Source: Weeksella virosa DSM 16922 (lineage in GTDB: Bacteria > Bacteroidota > Bacteroidia > Flavobacteriales > Weeksellaceae). From it: 64,000 bases of DNA. This document shows, piece by piece, positions 14,662 through 22,424 of this stretch. Made by a program: the position numbers and the translations under genes. The stretch spans positions 124,001-188,000 of the forward strand of contig NC_015144.1 of NCBI RefSeq assembly GCF_000189415.1, written 5' to 3'. Each line of letters starts with the position of its first letter. Positions within the stretch are counted from its first letter, which is position 1. The notes beneath the pieces were generated by a model, which was given only the letters and a program-made list of their open reading frames with translations, was not told the DNA's origin and searched no databases.

Positions 14662-16245
14662 ATGCAAGGAAAGTAAAATTTTACTCCCCAGTTATTTGTT
14701 TCGGTTAATCTGTTGGACATGGTTCCATCTGATAATTTTTACAGAAAATTATTGACCGAACTCGATTTACATTTTATTTACAAAGCCACCCAAAAATATT
14801 ATGGCAATGAAGGTCAACAGAGTATTGATCCTGTTGTGTTTTTCAAGATTTTGTTGGTGGGTTATTTGAATAACATCAACTCGGATAGGCAACTGATTGC
14901 TTTTTGTAGCGACAGTTTGTCGATACGATTATTTTTAGGTTATGATGTTCATGAGCAACTTCCATGGCACAGCACTATAAGTCGCACTCGGAGTTTATAT
15001 GGTGAAGAAGTATTTTTGAGTTTGTTTAAAGAAGTGTTGAGAATGTGTGTTAGCAAGGGAATGGTTCGAGGCAAACGTCAAGCTGTGGACAGTGTTTTTA
15101 TCAAAGCCAATGCTTCTATGGACAGTTTGGTAGAGAAAGAAGTGTTGGAAGATGCCAGTGCTTTTGTAAATGAATTAGAAGAAAACAGCGAATTTAAAAC
15201 CACCAGTACCCGAAAGAAGTTGGTAGAACAACATCACACTTGGAAAAAAGAAGCTTATAAAGGAATGCCAGGTAACAGCAATAGCGAAAAAACCGATGAA
15301 AACGGCAATTTAATCCGACCGAAATACCTTTCTAATCACACCCATTATTCGCCTACCGATTCCGATGCAAGAGTAAGTGTAAAACCGGGCAAAGCCCGTC
15401 ATGTAATCACAGGAGCTTGTTCTGATTTTGCAGACAAACGTGACAGCCAGTGTCTGGAAAATATTGTTGAATTAACCCACAAGAAAACCTCAATGAAAAC
15501 GGCATCGAATTAGAAGAACTATTGGCCGATGGAGGTTACAGCAGTGGCGAAGCTTTAGCGTATTTACACGATAAAAAAATTGATGCCTAATTACTCACTA
15601 TTTTTAATTTTTTATATTGGTGTTCGTGAATGCTTCGCATTTCCCAACTTCGGCCAGTACAAACCCGAGCGAGAAGGTTTTGTTTTCAATAAAGAAGAGA
15701 ATTATTACCAATGCACCAAACCAAAAGGCAATCGAGCCAAACTCCTTTTCAAGGGCGAAAAAAGGGATAGTAAAGGCTACATCAAACGAACGTACCGAAG
15801 TAGCGAAACAGATTGCAAAAACTGTCCACTAAGAGAACAATGCTGTGGCAAAAGCACCAAGTTCAAAAAATTAGACGACAGCATCCACAAAGAACATTAC
15901 GACCGCATGCACCAAAAACTCACCCAAAACGAGAAATATGCCAAGAAAATGGTAAAAGTGCGAAGTAAAACAGTAGAACCCGTGATAGGAACGTTGGTCA
16001 ACTTTACCAACATGAAGCGAGTCAACACACGAGGCATCCAAAACGCAAACAAACACGTGCTCATGGCAAGTTTAACCTACAACTTGAAAAAATACTTGCG
16101 TTTTATTGTAAAAAAACCAAGTGTTTTAGCCCAAGTTCTACCCCTAAAAGAAGAAAAGCACTTTGCTTTTTTAAAAGCCACACTTATAGGCTTCAAAAAC
16201 TCGCTTTTAAGCTATTTAAATTTTAGCGTTTTGAACTACAACTAA
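14662..16245 (+). pseudogene. IS1182-family transposase, disrupted
   Basis: A DUF772 plus DDE transposase with three lesions. Codon 5 after ATG 14662 is TAA (the derivative at 17668 keeps an open MQGKKNFTPQLF start). The frame shifts near 15480-15490, between NIVELT and LNENGIELEELLADGGYSSG. About 50 extra nt near 15590-15640 separate KIDA from PNFGQYKPEREG. DDE residues are visible in AVDSVFIKANAS, LADGGYSSGEA and VEPVIGTLVNF. Open stretches are 14713-15513 and 15580-16245. It cannot make a full transposase. Confidence 0.85.
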
Positions 16246-16290
16246 AAAACTAACCTCCTTACAATCGCTTATAAAGAGGTTAGTTTTTTA
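16244..16290 (+). terminator. Intrinsic terminator in the IS right end
   Basis: AAAAAACTAACCTC and GAGGTTAGTTTTTT form a perfect 14-bp stem immediately after the transposase stop, ending in a T-run. A related but weaker hairpin is kept in the deleted copy near 17853-17893. Confidence 0.85.
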
Positions 16291-16354
16291 TGTTTTTAAA
16301 AATTATTTGGAAAAATTGAGGGTTGTGCAACGGTTACCCTTGTTATGTGCTGTG

Positions 16355-17368
16355 TTATTTATTTTTTATTAATTCAACTCTTCTATTTTGTGATTTTCCT
16401 TCTTCTGTATTATTGTCGGCAATAGGGTTATTTTGTCCAAAACCTTCTGATGAGAGTCTGTTTACATCAATACCACTTTTGATCAATTCTTTTTTTACTG
16501 TTTCTGCCCTTTGTTTAGAAAGGTCTAGATTATGTTTTTCATCACCTGTATTATCCGTATATCCATTAATGGAAATTTTTAGCATTTTGTCTGTGTTAAG
16601 GGCTTTTGTGATTTCAGCAACTGCTTCTTTACCATCAGCTTTTAGAGTAGCTTTATCGGTATCGAAATTGATGTGAAGAACCGCTTTGCCTTTGTCATTT
16701 AAATCTTTTTGTATTTGATCTGCTTTCAGCATTGAAATGGTTTGTTTAAATCCTTCCTTCTGCAAAATATTGATTTTTCCGACACCCGATGTAGCCGACA
16801 ATTGAATGTAAACATCGCCTCCATCTGCTCTGCGAATAACATATGTTTTGATGCTCTCTCCGGCATAGCCAATTGAACCATCTTCTCCTAAATAAGTAGC
16901 TTGGGGGTGGTATTTCTCATATTCCTCGTTAGTGATAGTACCATCAAATATTTTCACGCCACCAATAGCTTTTATAGCTTCGTCGTAACTCTTCTCAAAA
17001 AAAGCAACCGACCAATCGTTGCTCTGATTCGATTTTGTCCAAACCCCTGTCTTCCAAACTTTTCCTTCAAGAGGTGTCATCACACCATCAATAGCAAAAT
17101 ATAGCTTATCAAATTTTCTTTCTATGGGTTTATTAAGTGCAACTAACCCTTCAGGAAAACTAAAAAAAGGAAAGTCGCCTAAATCTTTATCAGAAACAGG
17201 AATTGAATTTATATCGAATTTACCTGTACTATTGGGTTGTTCGTTTGTTGGTGTTTCAGATCTTACGGTGTCCTGATTGTCGGCTTTCTGAGTTTCGCCT
17301 CCGTTATTACACGAAAAGCTAATGATAGCTATCCCAATAATTGCAAATTTTTTCGCTGAATTTTTCAT
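16355..17368 (-). CDS. OmpA-family outer-membrane lipoprotein
   Basis: I take ATG 17368, which gives 337 residues and a lipoprotein signal (MKNSAKKFAIIGIAIISFSC); an upstream start would read through the attC-like site. The C-terminal 110 residues are an OmpA domain: INFDTDKATLKADGK, SINGYTDNTG, HNLDLSKQRAETVKKELIK, RLSSEGFGQNNPIADN, NRRVEL. Such proteins are lipid-anchored and bind peptidoglycan through the OmpA fold. The middle part (about 60-220) is not recognised. It is the sole gene of cassette 7, and its stop is 11 nt from the site crossover. Confidence 0.85.
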   Translation of the reverse strand: MKNSAKKFAIIGIAIISFSCNNGGETQKADNQDTVRSETPTNEQPNSTGKFDINSIPVSDKDLGDFPFFSFPEGLVALNKPIERKFDKLYFAIDGVMTPLEGKVWKTGVWTKSNQSNDWSVAFFEKSYDEAIKAIGGVKIFDGTITNEEYEKYHPQATYLGEDGSIGYAGESIKTYVIRRADGGDVYIQLSATSGVGKINILQKEGFKQTISMLKADQIQKDLNDKGKAVLHINFDTDKATLKADGKEAVAEITKALNTDKMLKISINGYTDNTGDEKHNLDLSKQRAETVKKELIKSGIDVNRLSSEGFGQNNPIADNNTEEGKSQNRRVELIKNK

Positions 17369-17404
17369 ATTGTAAATATAGTTTTTTGGTGGTTGATGTA
17401 AAAC

Positions 17405-17601
17405 ATAGCACATAACGGGAAACGGCTTTGCGAAGGCGGGGCTTTTACACCTAAAATTTCTATTAAAACTGCACCAAGCAAAAACCATTTTCGTTTTTTC
17501 AAAATTACAAAAAAATAAAAAACGAAATGGTTTTTTGCGACTAATAATGACTAAACTTTCAACGCAAGAGAAATTCAGCCCCGCTTTTGGCAATACCTTG
17601 T
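17405..17601. repeat. attC-like site C (interrupted by an IS derivative)
   Basis: The left half is AGCACATAACGGGAAACGGC, then TTTGCGAAGGCGGGG. The right half is GCCCCGCTTTTGGCAATACC, then TTGT, split by the deleted IS at 17602-17927 and resumed as GTTACCTGC at 17934-17942. The inner stem is AACCATTTTCGTTTTTT with its near-complement AAAAAACGAAATGGTT. The right half is identical to that of site F over 20 nt while the left halves differ. Confidence 0.8.
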
Positions 17602-17927
17602 GCTTGTTGCACAACTCAAATATATATAAATAGTTGCACAAAAAACAGATATTTTGTAAATTTATATATGCAAGGAAAGAAAAATTTTACTCCCCAGTTA
17701 TTTGTTTCGGTTAATCTGTTGGATTTGGTTCCAGAGGATAATTTTTACAGAAAATTGTTAATGGAACTCGATTTTATAAAAATGGCATTAATAGACTTCA
17801 AAAGCTCGTTTTTAAGCACCCCAATTTTACGCATTTTGACCGTTAACTAAAAAACAAACCTCTCTAAAATTGCTTCTAAAGAGGTTTTTTAATATTTATT
17901 TTCTAAAAAAGGAGTTTTGCAACAGTT
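17602..17927 (+). mobile_element. Internally deleted IS1182-like derivative (MITE-like)
   Basis: The first about 170 nt match the IS at 14596 and the last about 150 nt match its right end; the transposase middle is gone. A 61-codon fused frame remains (17668-17850). It lies at the same nucleotide of the cassette site as the full copy. The flanking duplication is imperfect (TACCTTGT and ACCGATGT), consistent with age. Confidence 0.75.
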
Positions 17928-17958
17928 ACCGATGTTACCTGCTGGCGTTCTTTCGGTT

Positions 17959-18753
17959 TCATTTCGCCAATTTCAATATCCTATACGCTCCTCTTGCCAC
18001 AACTACAAATACAATAGCTCCGATAATCAAATCGGGATAGCTCGAGTTTAACCATTTGACCAAAATTCCTGCAACGATAACCCCCGAATTGATTATAACA
18101 TCGTTTGACGTGAAAATCATCGAAGCCTGCATATGGGCTTCTTTACTCTTGTTCTTTTGCAATAGGTAAAGACAAAGTACGTTTGCTATCAATGCCAAAA
18201 CAGAAACAATAATCATTGTTTTGAAATCGGGCATCGCTTCTATTCCGATAAAACGTCTGATAACTTCAACAAAACCGATAACGGCTAACAGGATTTGAAA
18301 GTAACCTGCAAATTTGGCGATATTGTTTTTTCTTGCAATCGTACCCCCAACAGCAAACAAAGCCAATGCGTAAACGATGCTATCGGCAAGCATATCCAAG
18401 CTATCCGCTACCAATCCCATTGAGTTGGAAAAAATACCGAACAACATTTCCAATCCAAAGAAAACGAAATTGATAATCAATACCGTCCATAGTAGTTTCC
18501 GTTGGCTATTGCTTGTATCTGTTTCAACAACTGCATTAGTTTCTTCGGTTGAAATCAGCGTTGTATTTAGGTTCAAGGTTTCCAAAGCTGAAAAAATCGG
18601 CTCTGGGTTTCCACTATGGTAAACATTTAGTTTTCTATTGGGAATATCAAATTCCAATGACTTTACCGTATCAAAGTTTTGCAGTTTCATACGGATTAAT
18701 TGCTCCTCACTTGGGCAATCCATTTTTGTTATATTAAATATGGTTTTATTCAT
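17959..18753 (-). CDS. CDF-family metal cation exporter with N-terminal HMA-like domain
   Basis: In this 264-residue protein residues 1-60 form an HMA-like metal-binding fold (NITKMDCPSEEQLIRMKL, with the single Cys of an M-x-C-x-x-E variant). Residues about 85-264 are a cation diffusion facilitator with about six spans and the metal-site motif MGLVADSLDMLADSIVYALA. A second motif, FTSNDVIINSGVIVAG, carries Asn-Asp in place of the usual His/Asp pair. The usual cytoplasmic C-terminal domain is missing. Likely Co/Zn/Cd export. It is the last gene of cassette 6, 4 nt after the TonB receptor gene. Confidence 0.85.
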   Translation of the reverse strand: MNKTIFNITKMDCPSEEQLIRMKLQNFDTVKSLEFDIPNRKLNVYHSGNPEPIFSALETLNLNTTLISTEETNAVVETDTSNSQRKLLWTVLIINFVFFGLEMLFGIFSNSMGLVADSLDMLADSIVYALALFAVGGTIARKNNIAKFAGYFQILLAVIGFVEVIRRFIGIEAMPDFKTMIIVSVLALIANVLCLYLLQKNKSKEAHMQASMIFTSNDVIINSGVIVAGILVKWLNSSYPDLIIGAIVFVVVARGAYRILKLAK

Positions 18754-18757
18754 CTTC

Positions 18758-20929
18758 TTAAAGTCTAAATTTTATTCCTCCGTTAATTACAAATCCGTCT
18801 AATGGTGCATAGATGTCTTTAAAAACAGGGTTGGTTATTGTACCTGTATAAATGTTGTCGAAACGTGTCTGTCTTGTATCAAAGAAATTTTCAAAGTTGA
18901 TGTACAAAGAAAACCGTTCCCAAATTTTTTCAGCCATAAAGCCACATATAACATAGTCTTTTCCTGTTGTTCCGTCATTGAGCTTTTGCGGACTAAAATA
19001 ATAGGCTTCCAAACCGATTTTCCATTTATCCTCTATTTCATACATAAGTACAGAGTTAATGCGGTGTTTTGGTGTTAGTGGATTTTCGGTATTTGTTCCG
19101 TTTTCAATCAATCGGGTATCGGTAAAAGTGTAGCCCAAAAACAATTTAAAATCATCATAACCGATTTTGATATTTGTTTCTGTTCCTTTGGTATGAATGT
19201 AGCCCGATGAATTGATGAACTGATAAAGATTAGCAGATGGATTTTGAAGCAACAAAGGATTATCCAGATAAGTATAAAAAAACAATTGGTTTATGCTGAA
19301 TGTCCAATCATCGCCTATATTAGTACGGTAGTTGATGTCTGCATTTGCTCCGTAGCTCCTTTCTAATTTATTGGTTTTATCGTTAATAGGCATTACGTTT
19401 TGATATTGTATGCGTTCGCTTTCTTCGGTAAAAATGGTTGGTGTTTTGTAGCCAAATCCGCCCCCGACACGTGAAGTCAATCCATTTGCAATCTTAAACA
19501 ATGCCGATACTCTTGGCAAAAAAACAGCTCCATAATCAATCACATAATCCGTCCTTAAACCTGCTTCCAATTGAAGCCAATCGGTAGCCTTAAAAGAATT
19601 TTGAACGAAAGCCCCGAATGTGGTATGAGTATAATCCCTCAACGGAAATGCAGTAATCTGTTTTTCTTTAAAATTATCAGTCCAAATATTAACGCCTGTT
19701 ACCCATTCCGATTTTTCTTTGCTGTGCGTATAGCTTGCTTCCGTAAAAGTAGCGGTCTGCGTTCCCTCAAATTCGTAATTCGGAATAGCCGTATTGCGGT
19801 TAAAATAACTTACGCTGTTCTTTATCTGTACAAAACTGTTTTCGTTTACCGTATGGTCAAAAACAAATTGGGTAGAATAGCGTTGTGTTTTGTTTTCTTC
19901 AAAATATTGGTGTGTGTTATCGCCTTTGCCTTTGATGTAAAGCATATCGCCACCCAAACGGTTTTCAATGGTGGTGTTAATGCCGAAGTTCATTTTTGTT
20001 TTATCATTGAAGTAAACAAATAATTTAGGGTTCAGTACGTACCTTTCAAATTGGGGAATGGCAGAAAGCTCGATTTGTGCAGGATCGTAAGCTCCGTTGC
20101 GATTATGCGAAGCAAATATTGTCGTTCCGATTTTCTTAAACTTCTGTCCGTAAAAACCATTGATGTCTAAACCCCTGCCCGATGTTCCGTTTAAATGAAA
20201 ACGCAAATCCCTTTCTTCCGTTGGTGTCTTGGAAATCAGGTTGACCAAACCTGCTATTGCTCCGCCACCATACAGCGTGGAAGTTGAACCTTTAATAACT
20301 TCAACCTGCTTTAAGTCAAGCGGTGGAATTTGCAACAAACCCAATCCGCTCGAAGCACCCGAATAAATAGGAAAACCGTCTTTTAAAATTTGCGTATATC
20401 GTCCGTCAAGCCCCTGAATACGAATACTTGCATTGGCACTTGTGGGCGATGTGGTTTGTACGTGGATGCCTGTGCTTTCTGCCAAAAGCATACGAATATC
20501 CCCTGCTTTCATATTGCCTTTTTCGTCTAACTCCTCACTTCCTATAAACTCAATACGTGTGGGGATATTTTGGATAGTTCTTGTACTTCTTGTTGATGAA
20601 ATAACGATTTCTTCCAAATCTACCGATTGTTCATAAAGTAGGATTTCAATCGGAGCTGTATCTTCTAACGGAAAATTAAAGCTGTCGGTACGTTGGGCAA
20701 AACCAATATAACTAAATTGAATTTCTTGCAAACCGTTTGCAATACCTGTTAATATAATATGTCCGTTTTCATCGGAAATTGTGGCGATTGTAGTGCCTGT
20801 TACCTGTGCGGTTACGCCCATTAAAGGCTCTTTTTTTTCGCTGTCTTTAATTACAGCTTTGAACGTATTTTGTGCATATACACAAAGGTTGAGTGTCATA
20901 AAAAATGACACAAAGAGTATTTTTTTCAT
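18758..20929 (-). CDS. TonB-dependent outer-membrane receptor
   Basis: The start at 20929 gives MKKILFVSFFMTLNLCVYAQ, a signal peptide, and a 723-residue protein. An N-terminal carboxypeptidase-like domain follows (DSEKKEPLMGVTAQVTGTTI). The plug domain (about 115-230) has IRMLLAESTGIHVQTTSPTS and the RIQGLDGRYTQIL box. The beta-barrel runs to the C-terminal aromatic strand GFVINGGIKFRL. The substrate is not shown by sequence; neighbouring genes in cassette 6 (CDF exporter, Cys-rich protein) point to a metal or metal complex. Confidence 0.9.
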   Translation of the reverse strand: MKKILFVSFFMTLNLCVYAQNTFKAVIKDSEKKEPLMGVTAQVTGTTIATISDENGHIILTGIANGLQEIQFSYIGFAQRTDSFNFPLEDTAPIEILLYEQSVDLEEIVISSTRSTRTIQNIPTRIEFIGSEELDEKGNMKAGDIRMLLAESTGIHVQTTSPTSANASIRIQGLDGRYTQILKDGFPIYSGASSGLGLLQIPPLDLKQVEVIKGSTSTLYGGGAIAGLVNLISKTPTEERDLRFHLNGTSGRGLDINGFYGQKFKKIGTTIFASHNRNGAYDPAQIELSAIPQFERYVLNPKLFVYFNDKTKMNFGINTTIENRLGGDMLYIKGKGDNTHQYFEENKTQRYSTQFVFDHTVNENSFVQIKNSVSYFNRNTAIPNYEFEGTQTATFTEASYTHSKEKSEWVTGVNIWTDNFKEKQITAFPLRDYTHTTFGAFVQNSFKATDWLQLEAGLRTDYVIDYGAVFLPRVSALFKIANGLTSRVGGGFGYKTPTIFTEESERIQYQNVMPINDKTNKLERSYGANADINYRTNIGDDWTFSINQLFFYTYLDNPLLLQNPSANLYQFINSSGYIHTKGTETNIKIGYDDFKLFLGYTFTDTRLIENGTNTENPLTPKHRINSVLMYEIEDKWKIGLEAYYFSPQKLNDGTTGKDYVICGFMAEKIWERFSLYINFENFFDTRQTRFDNIYTGTITNPVFKDIYAPLDGFVINGGIKFRL

Positions 20930-21015
20930 TGAAAAATAATGCTTAATATTTAATAAATAAGTAATAACGGTGGAAAGCACCGTAACAAATCAGTTTGGGC
21001 GGAAAGCACCATATA

Positions 21016-21318
21016 TTAAGCCAATTGTGGAGGATGCCAAATAGAATAAGGAAAGTCTGAAATAGGCGGTGTTGGCATTGTGCCTAATTTTCTTTGGGGT
21101 TCTTTTACTGAATGTTTAATCGAAAAATGAAAGTTGGTTAAAACAAATCCCGTACAGGTGTTGCAGTTAAAAAAAGGCGAACAGCAACTGCAATCTTCGT
21201 CTTGTTCGTTTTGTCCTTGCTCGGTGGTATGTTCCTGCATACATTTATCCTCAATAAAAGACGGTACGGCTGATAACAGCAATACATAAACGGCTAATAT
21301 TAAAGATATAAATTTCAT
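21016..21318 (-). CDS. Small exported Cys-rich protein (DUF6660-like)
   Basis: The 100-residue protein has an N-terminal hydrophobic export signal, then an acidic stretch and a cluster of six Cys (CSCCSPFFNCNTC with an earlier KCMQ). It ends in a Pro-rich tail. In Bacteroidota such genes commonly precede a TonB receptor and a CDF exporter, as here. Metal binding is a reasonable inference. First gene of cassette 6. Confidence 0.65.
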   Translation of the reverse strand: MKFISLILAVYVLLLSAVPSFIEDKCMQEHTTEQGQNEQDEDCSCCSPFFNCNTCTGFVLTNFHFSIKHSVKEPQRKLGTMPTPPISDFPYSIWHPPQLA

Positions 21319-21400
21319 TTTACAAAGTTAGGTAAAAATTGTTTCGTTATTTTTTGATTTTCCCGAAATGTCGTTTTTTAGCACGAACGTTGTTTTACGC

Positions 21401-21603
21401 TTGCAGGTAACGGGCCGCGGCTTGGCGAAGTGCGGGTTTGAATTGAGCGAAAGTTCAATTCAGACCGAAACGTAGCCAAAGCTGTGAGCCTTTTGGTAAA
21501 TTTAATAAAAAAACAAAAGCAAACAGCTTTTGGCGGATAAAAAGGCAAGAAGTTCAATTTGGCACTTAACCCCGCATTTTGCCAAACTGCTTGTTGTGTG
21601 CAG
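21401..21603. repeat. attC-like site D
   Basis: The left half is GCAGGTAACGGGCCGCGGCT, then TGGCGAAGTGCGGG; the right half is CCCCGCATTTTGCCAAACTG, then CTTGTTGTGTGCA. It is a long form (about 200 nt) with the inner pair AAAGCTGT/ACAGCTTT. The right end (GTTGTGTGCA, 21593-21602) is complementary to the far end of cassette 5 at 22282-22291. Confidence 0.85.
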
Positions 21604-21611
21604 TACTACTT

Positions 21612-22250
21612 TCAATGTTGTGTTCCGTACTTTTGAGGTTTTCCCTGAGATAACTGCAATCTATCATAAGTTGCTTTTTCTAACCATTCAGCATTTTGGA
21701 TTTTGTTATCCGAATTTGCAACCTGTTTGGCTAAATTATGTGCTATTTCAAAATCTTCTTTTGTTTTTCCGTGATGTAAAATCATCGCTAAATTAAATTT
21801 ATCTTGATTATTGAGTTGCTCTTTACCGTTTGTATAATCAAGATAAATATTTTTTGCTTTTTCTAACCTTAAATTATCTCTTTCAATTACTTCTTTCTTG
21901 TTTTCAGGTATTAAATATGTTTTTAATAATTTTCTGTCAGATTGGTCAGATTTATAGATTTGTTGTATTTCTTGCGAAAGTGTAGCATCTTCTCCGAGTG
22001 AAACTTTTTCATAAGGAATGAACAGATTAATTATTATTCCAAATATAAATATCAAAGAATAGGTTACGGTGAATTTTAATAGTCTTTTAATTTGCTTTCC
22101 TTTAATAAGTTTTATAATTAGTATGAGTGAAAATAAAGTTATAAGAATTAATAATGCAATTGCAAATATAAATCCACTAAAATTCACAAACAATGCAAGA
22201 AGTAAAGTTAACACTATGACACTTAAAAATAAAAATCTCTGTTTCTTCAT
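21612..22250 (-). CDS. Hypothetical membrane protein (cassette 5)
   Basis: In this 212-residue protein two or three N-terminal membrane spans (residues about 5-75: FLFLSVIVLTLLLALFVNF, ILITLFSLILIIKLI, VTYSLIFIFGIIINLFI) are followed by a soluble helical region. That region has TPR/Sel1-like spacing (KAKNIYLDYTNGKEQLNNQD, AMILHHGKTKEDFEIAHNLA). No family recognised. It is the only gene of its cassette. Confidence 0.6.
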   Translation of the reverse strand: MKKQRFLFLSVIVLTLLLALFVNFSGFIFAIALLILITLFSLILIIKLIKGKQIKRLLKFTVTYSLIFIFGIIINLFIPYEKVSLGEDATLSQEIQQIYKSDQSDRKLLKTYLIPENKKEVIERDNLRLEKAKNIYLDYTNGKEQLNNQDKFNLAMILHHGKTKEDFEIAHNLAKQVANSDNKIQNAEWLEKATYDRLQLSQGKPQKYGTQH

Positions 22251-22282
22251 TTTCTTTTTTTATTAGGTTTTTTTGGCGTATT

Positions 22283-22417
22283 GCACACAACGGTCACGGC
22301 TATGCGTAGTGCGGGATTTCAAGGCACTTACCTTTCAATTTAGTACTTAGTTTATTTAATCTAATCACTTTCATTTCAGCGCTTTAGCCCGCATTACGTA
22401 TAGCCATTGTTGGCGTG
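22283..22417. repeat. attC-like site E
   Basis: A short form of about 135 nt. The left half is GCACACAACGGTCACGGCTA, then TGCGTAGTGCGGG; the right half is CCCGCATTACGTATAGCCAT, then TGTTGGCGTG. The inner arms GGCTATGCGTA (22298-22308) and TACGTATAGCC (22395-22405) pair over 11 positions with one G-T pair. Confidence 0.85.
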
Positions 22418-22424
22418 TCGTGCT

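Larger units (their letters stand above)
14596..16335 (+). mobile_element. IS1182-like insertion sequence in attC-like site B
   Basis: Ends are inverted repeats GTTGCACAAC (14600-14609) and GTTGTGCAAC (16322-16331). The flanking 8-nt ACCCTTGT is duplicated (14588-14595 and 16336-16343), which fixes the boundaries. The insertion point is inside the CTTGTT crossover motif of the cassette site. A derivative with a large internal deletion sits at the same point of site C. Reading leftwards out of the left end there is a TATATTTG -7 box (about 14611-14618), which could drive the higBA cassette. Confidence 0.85.

Noticed and set aside
17369-17641. Longer start for the OmpA-family lipoprotein
   Set aside because: The extension would be encoded by the attC-like site and the IS derivative, and it hides the lipoprotein signal at 17368.
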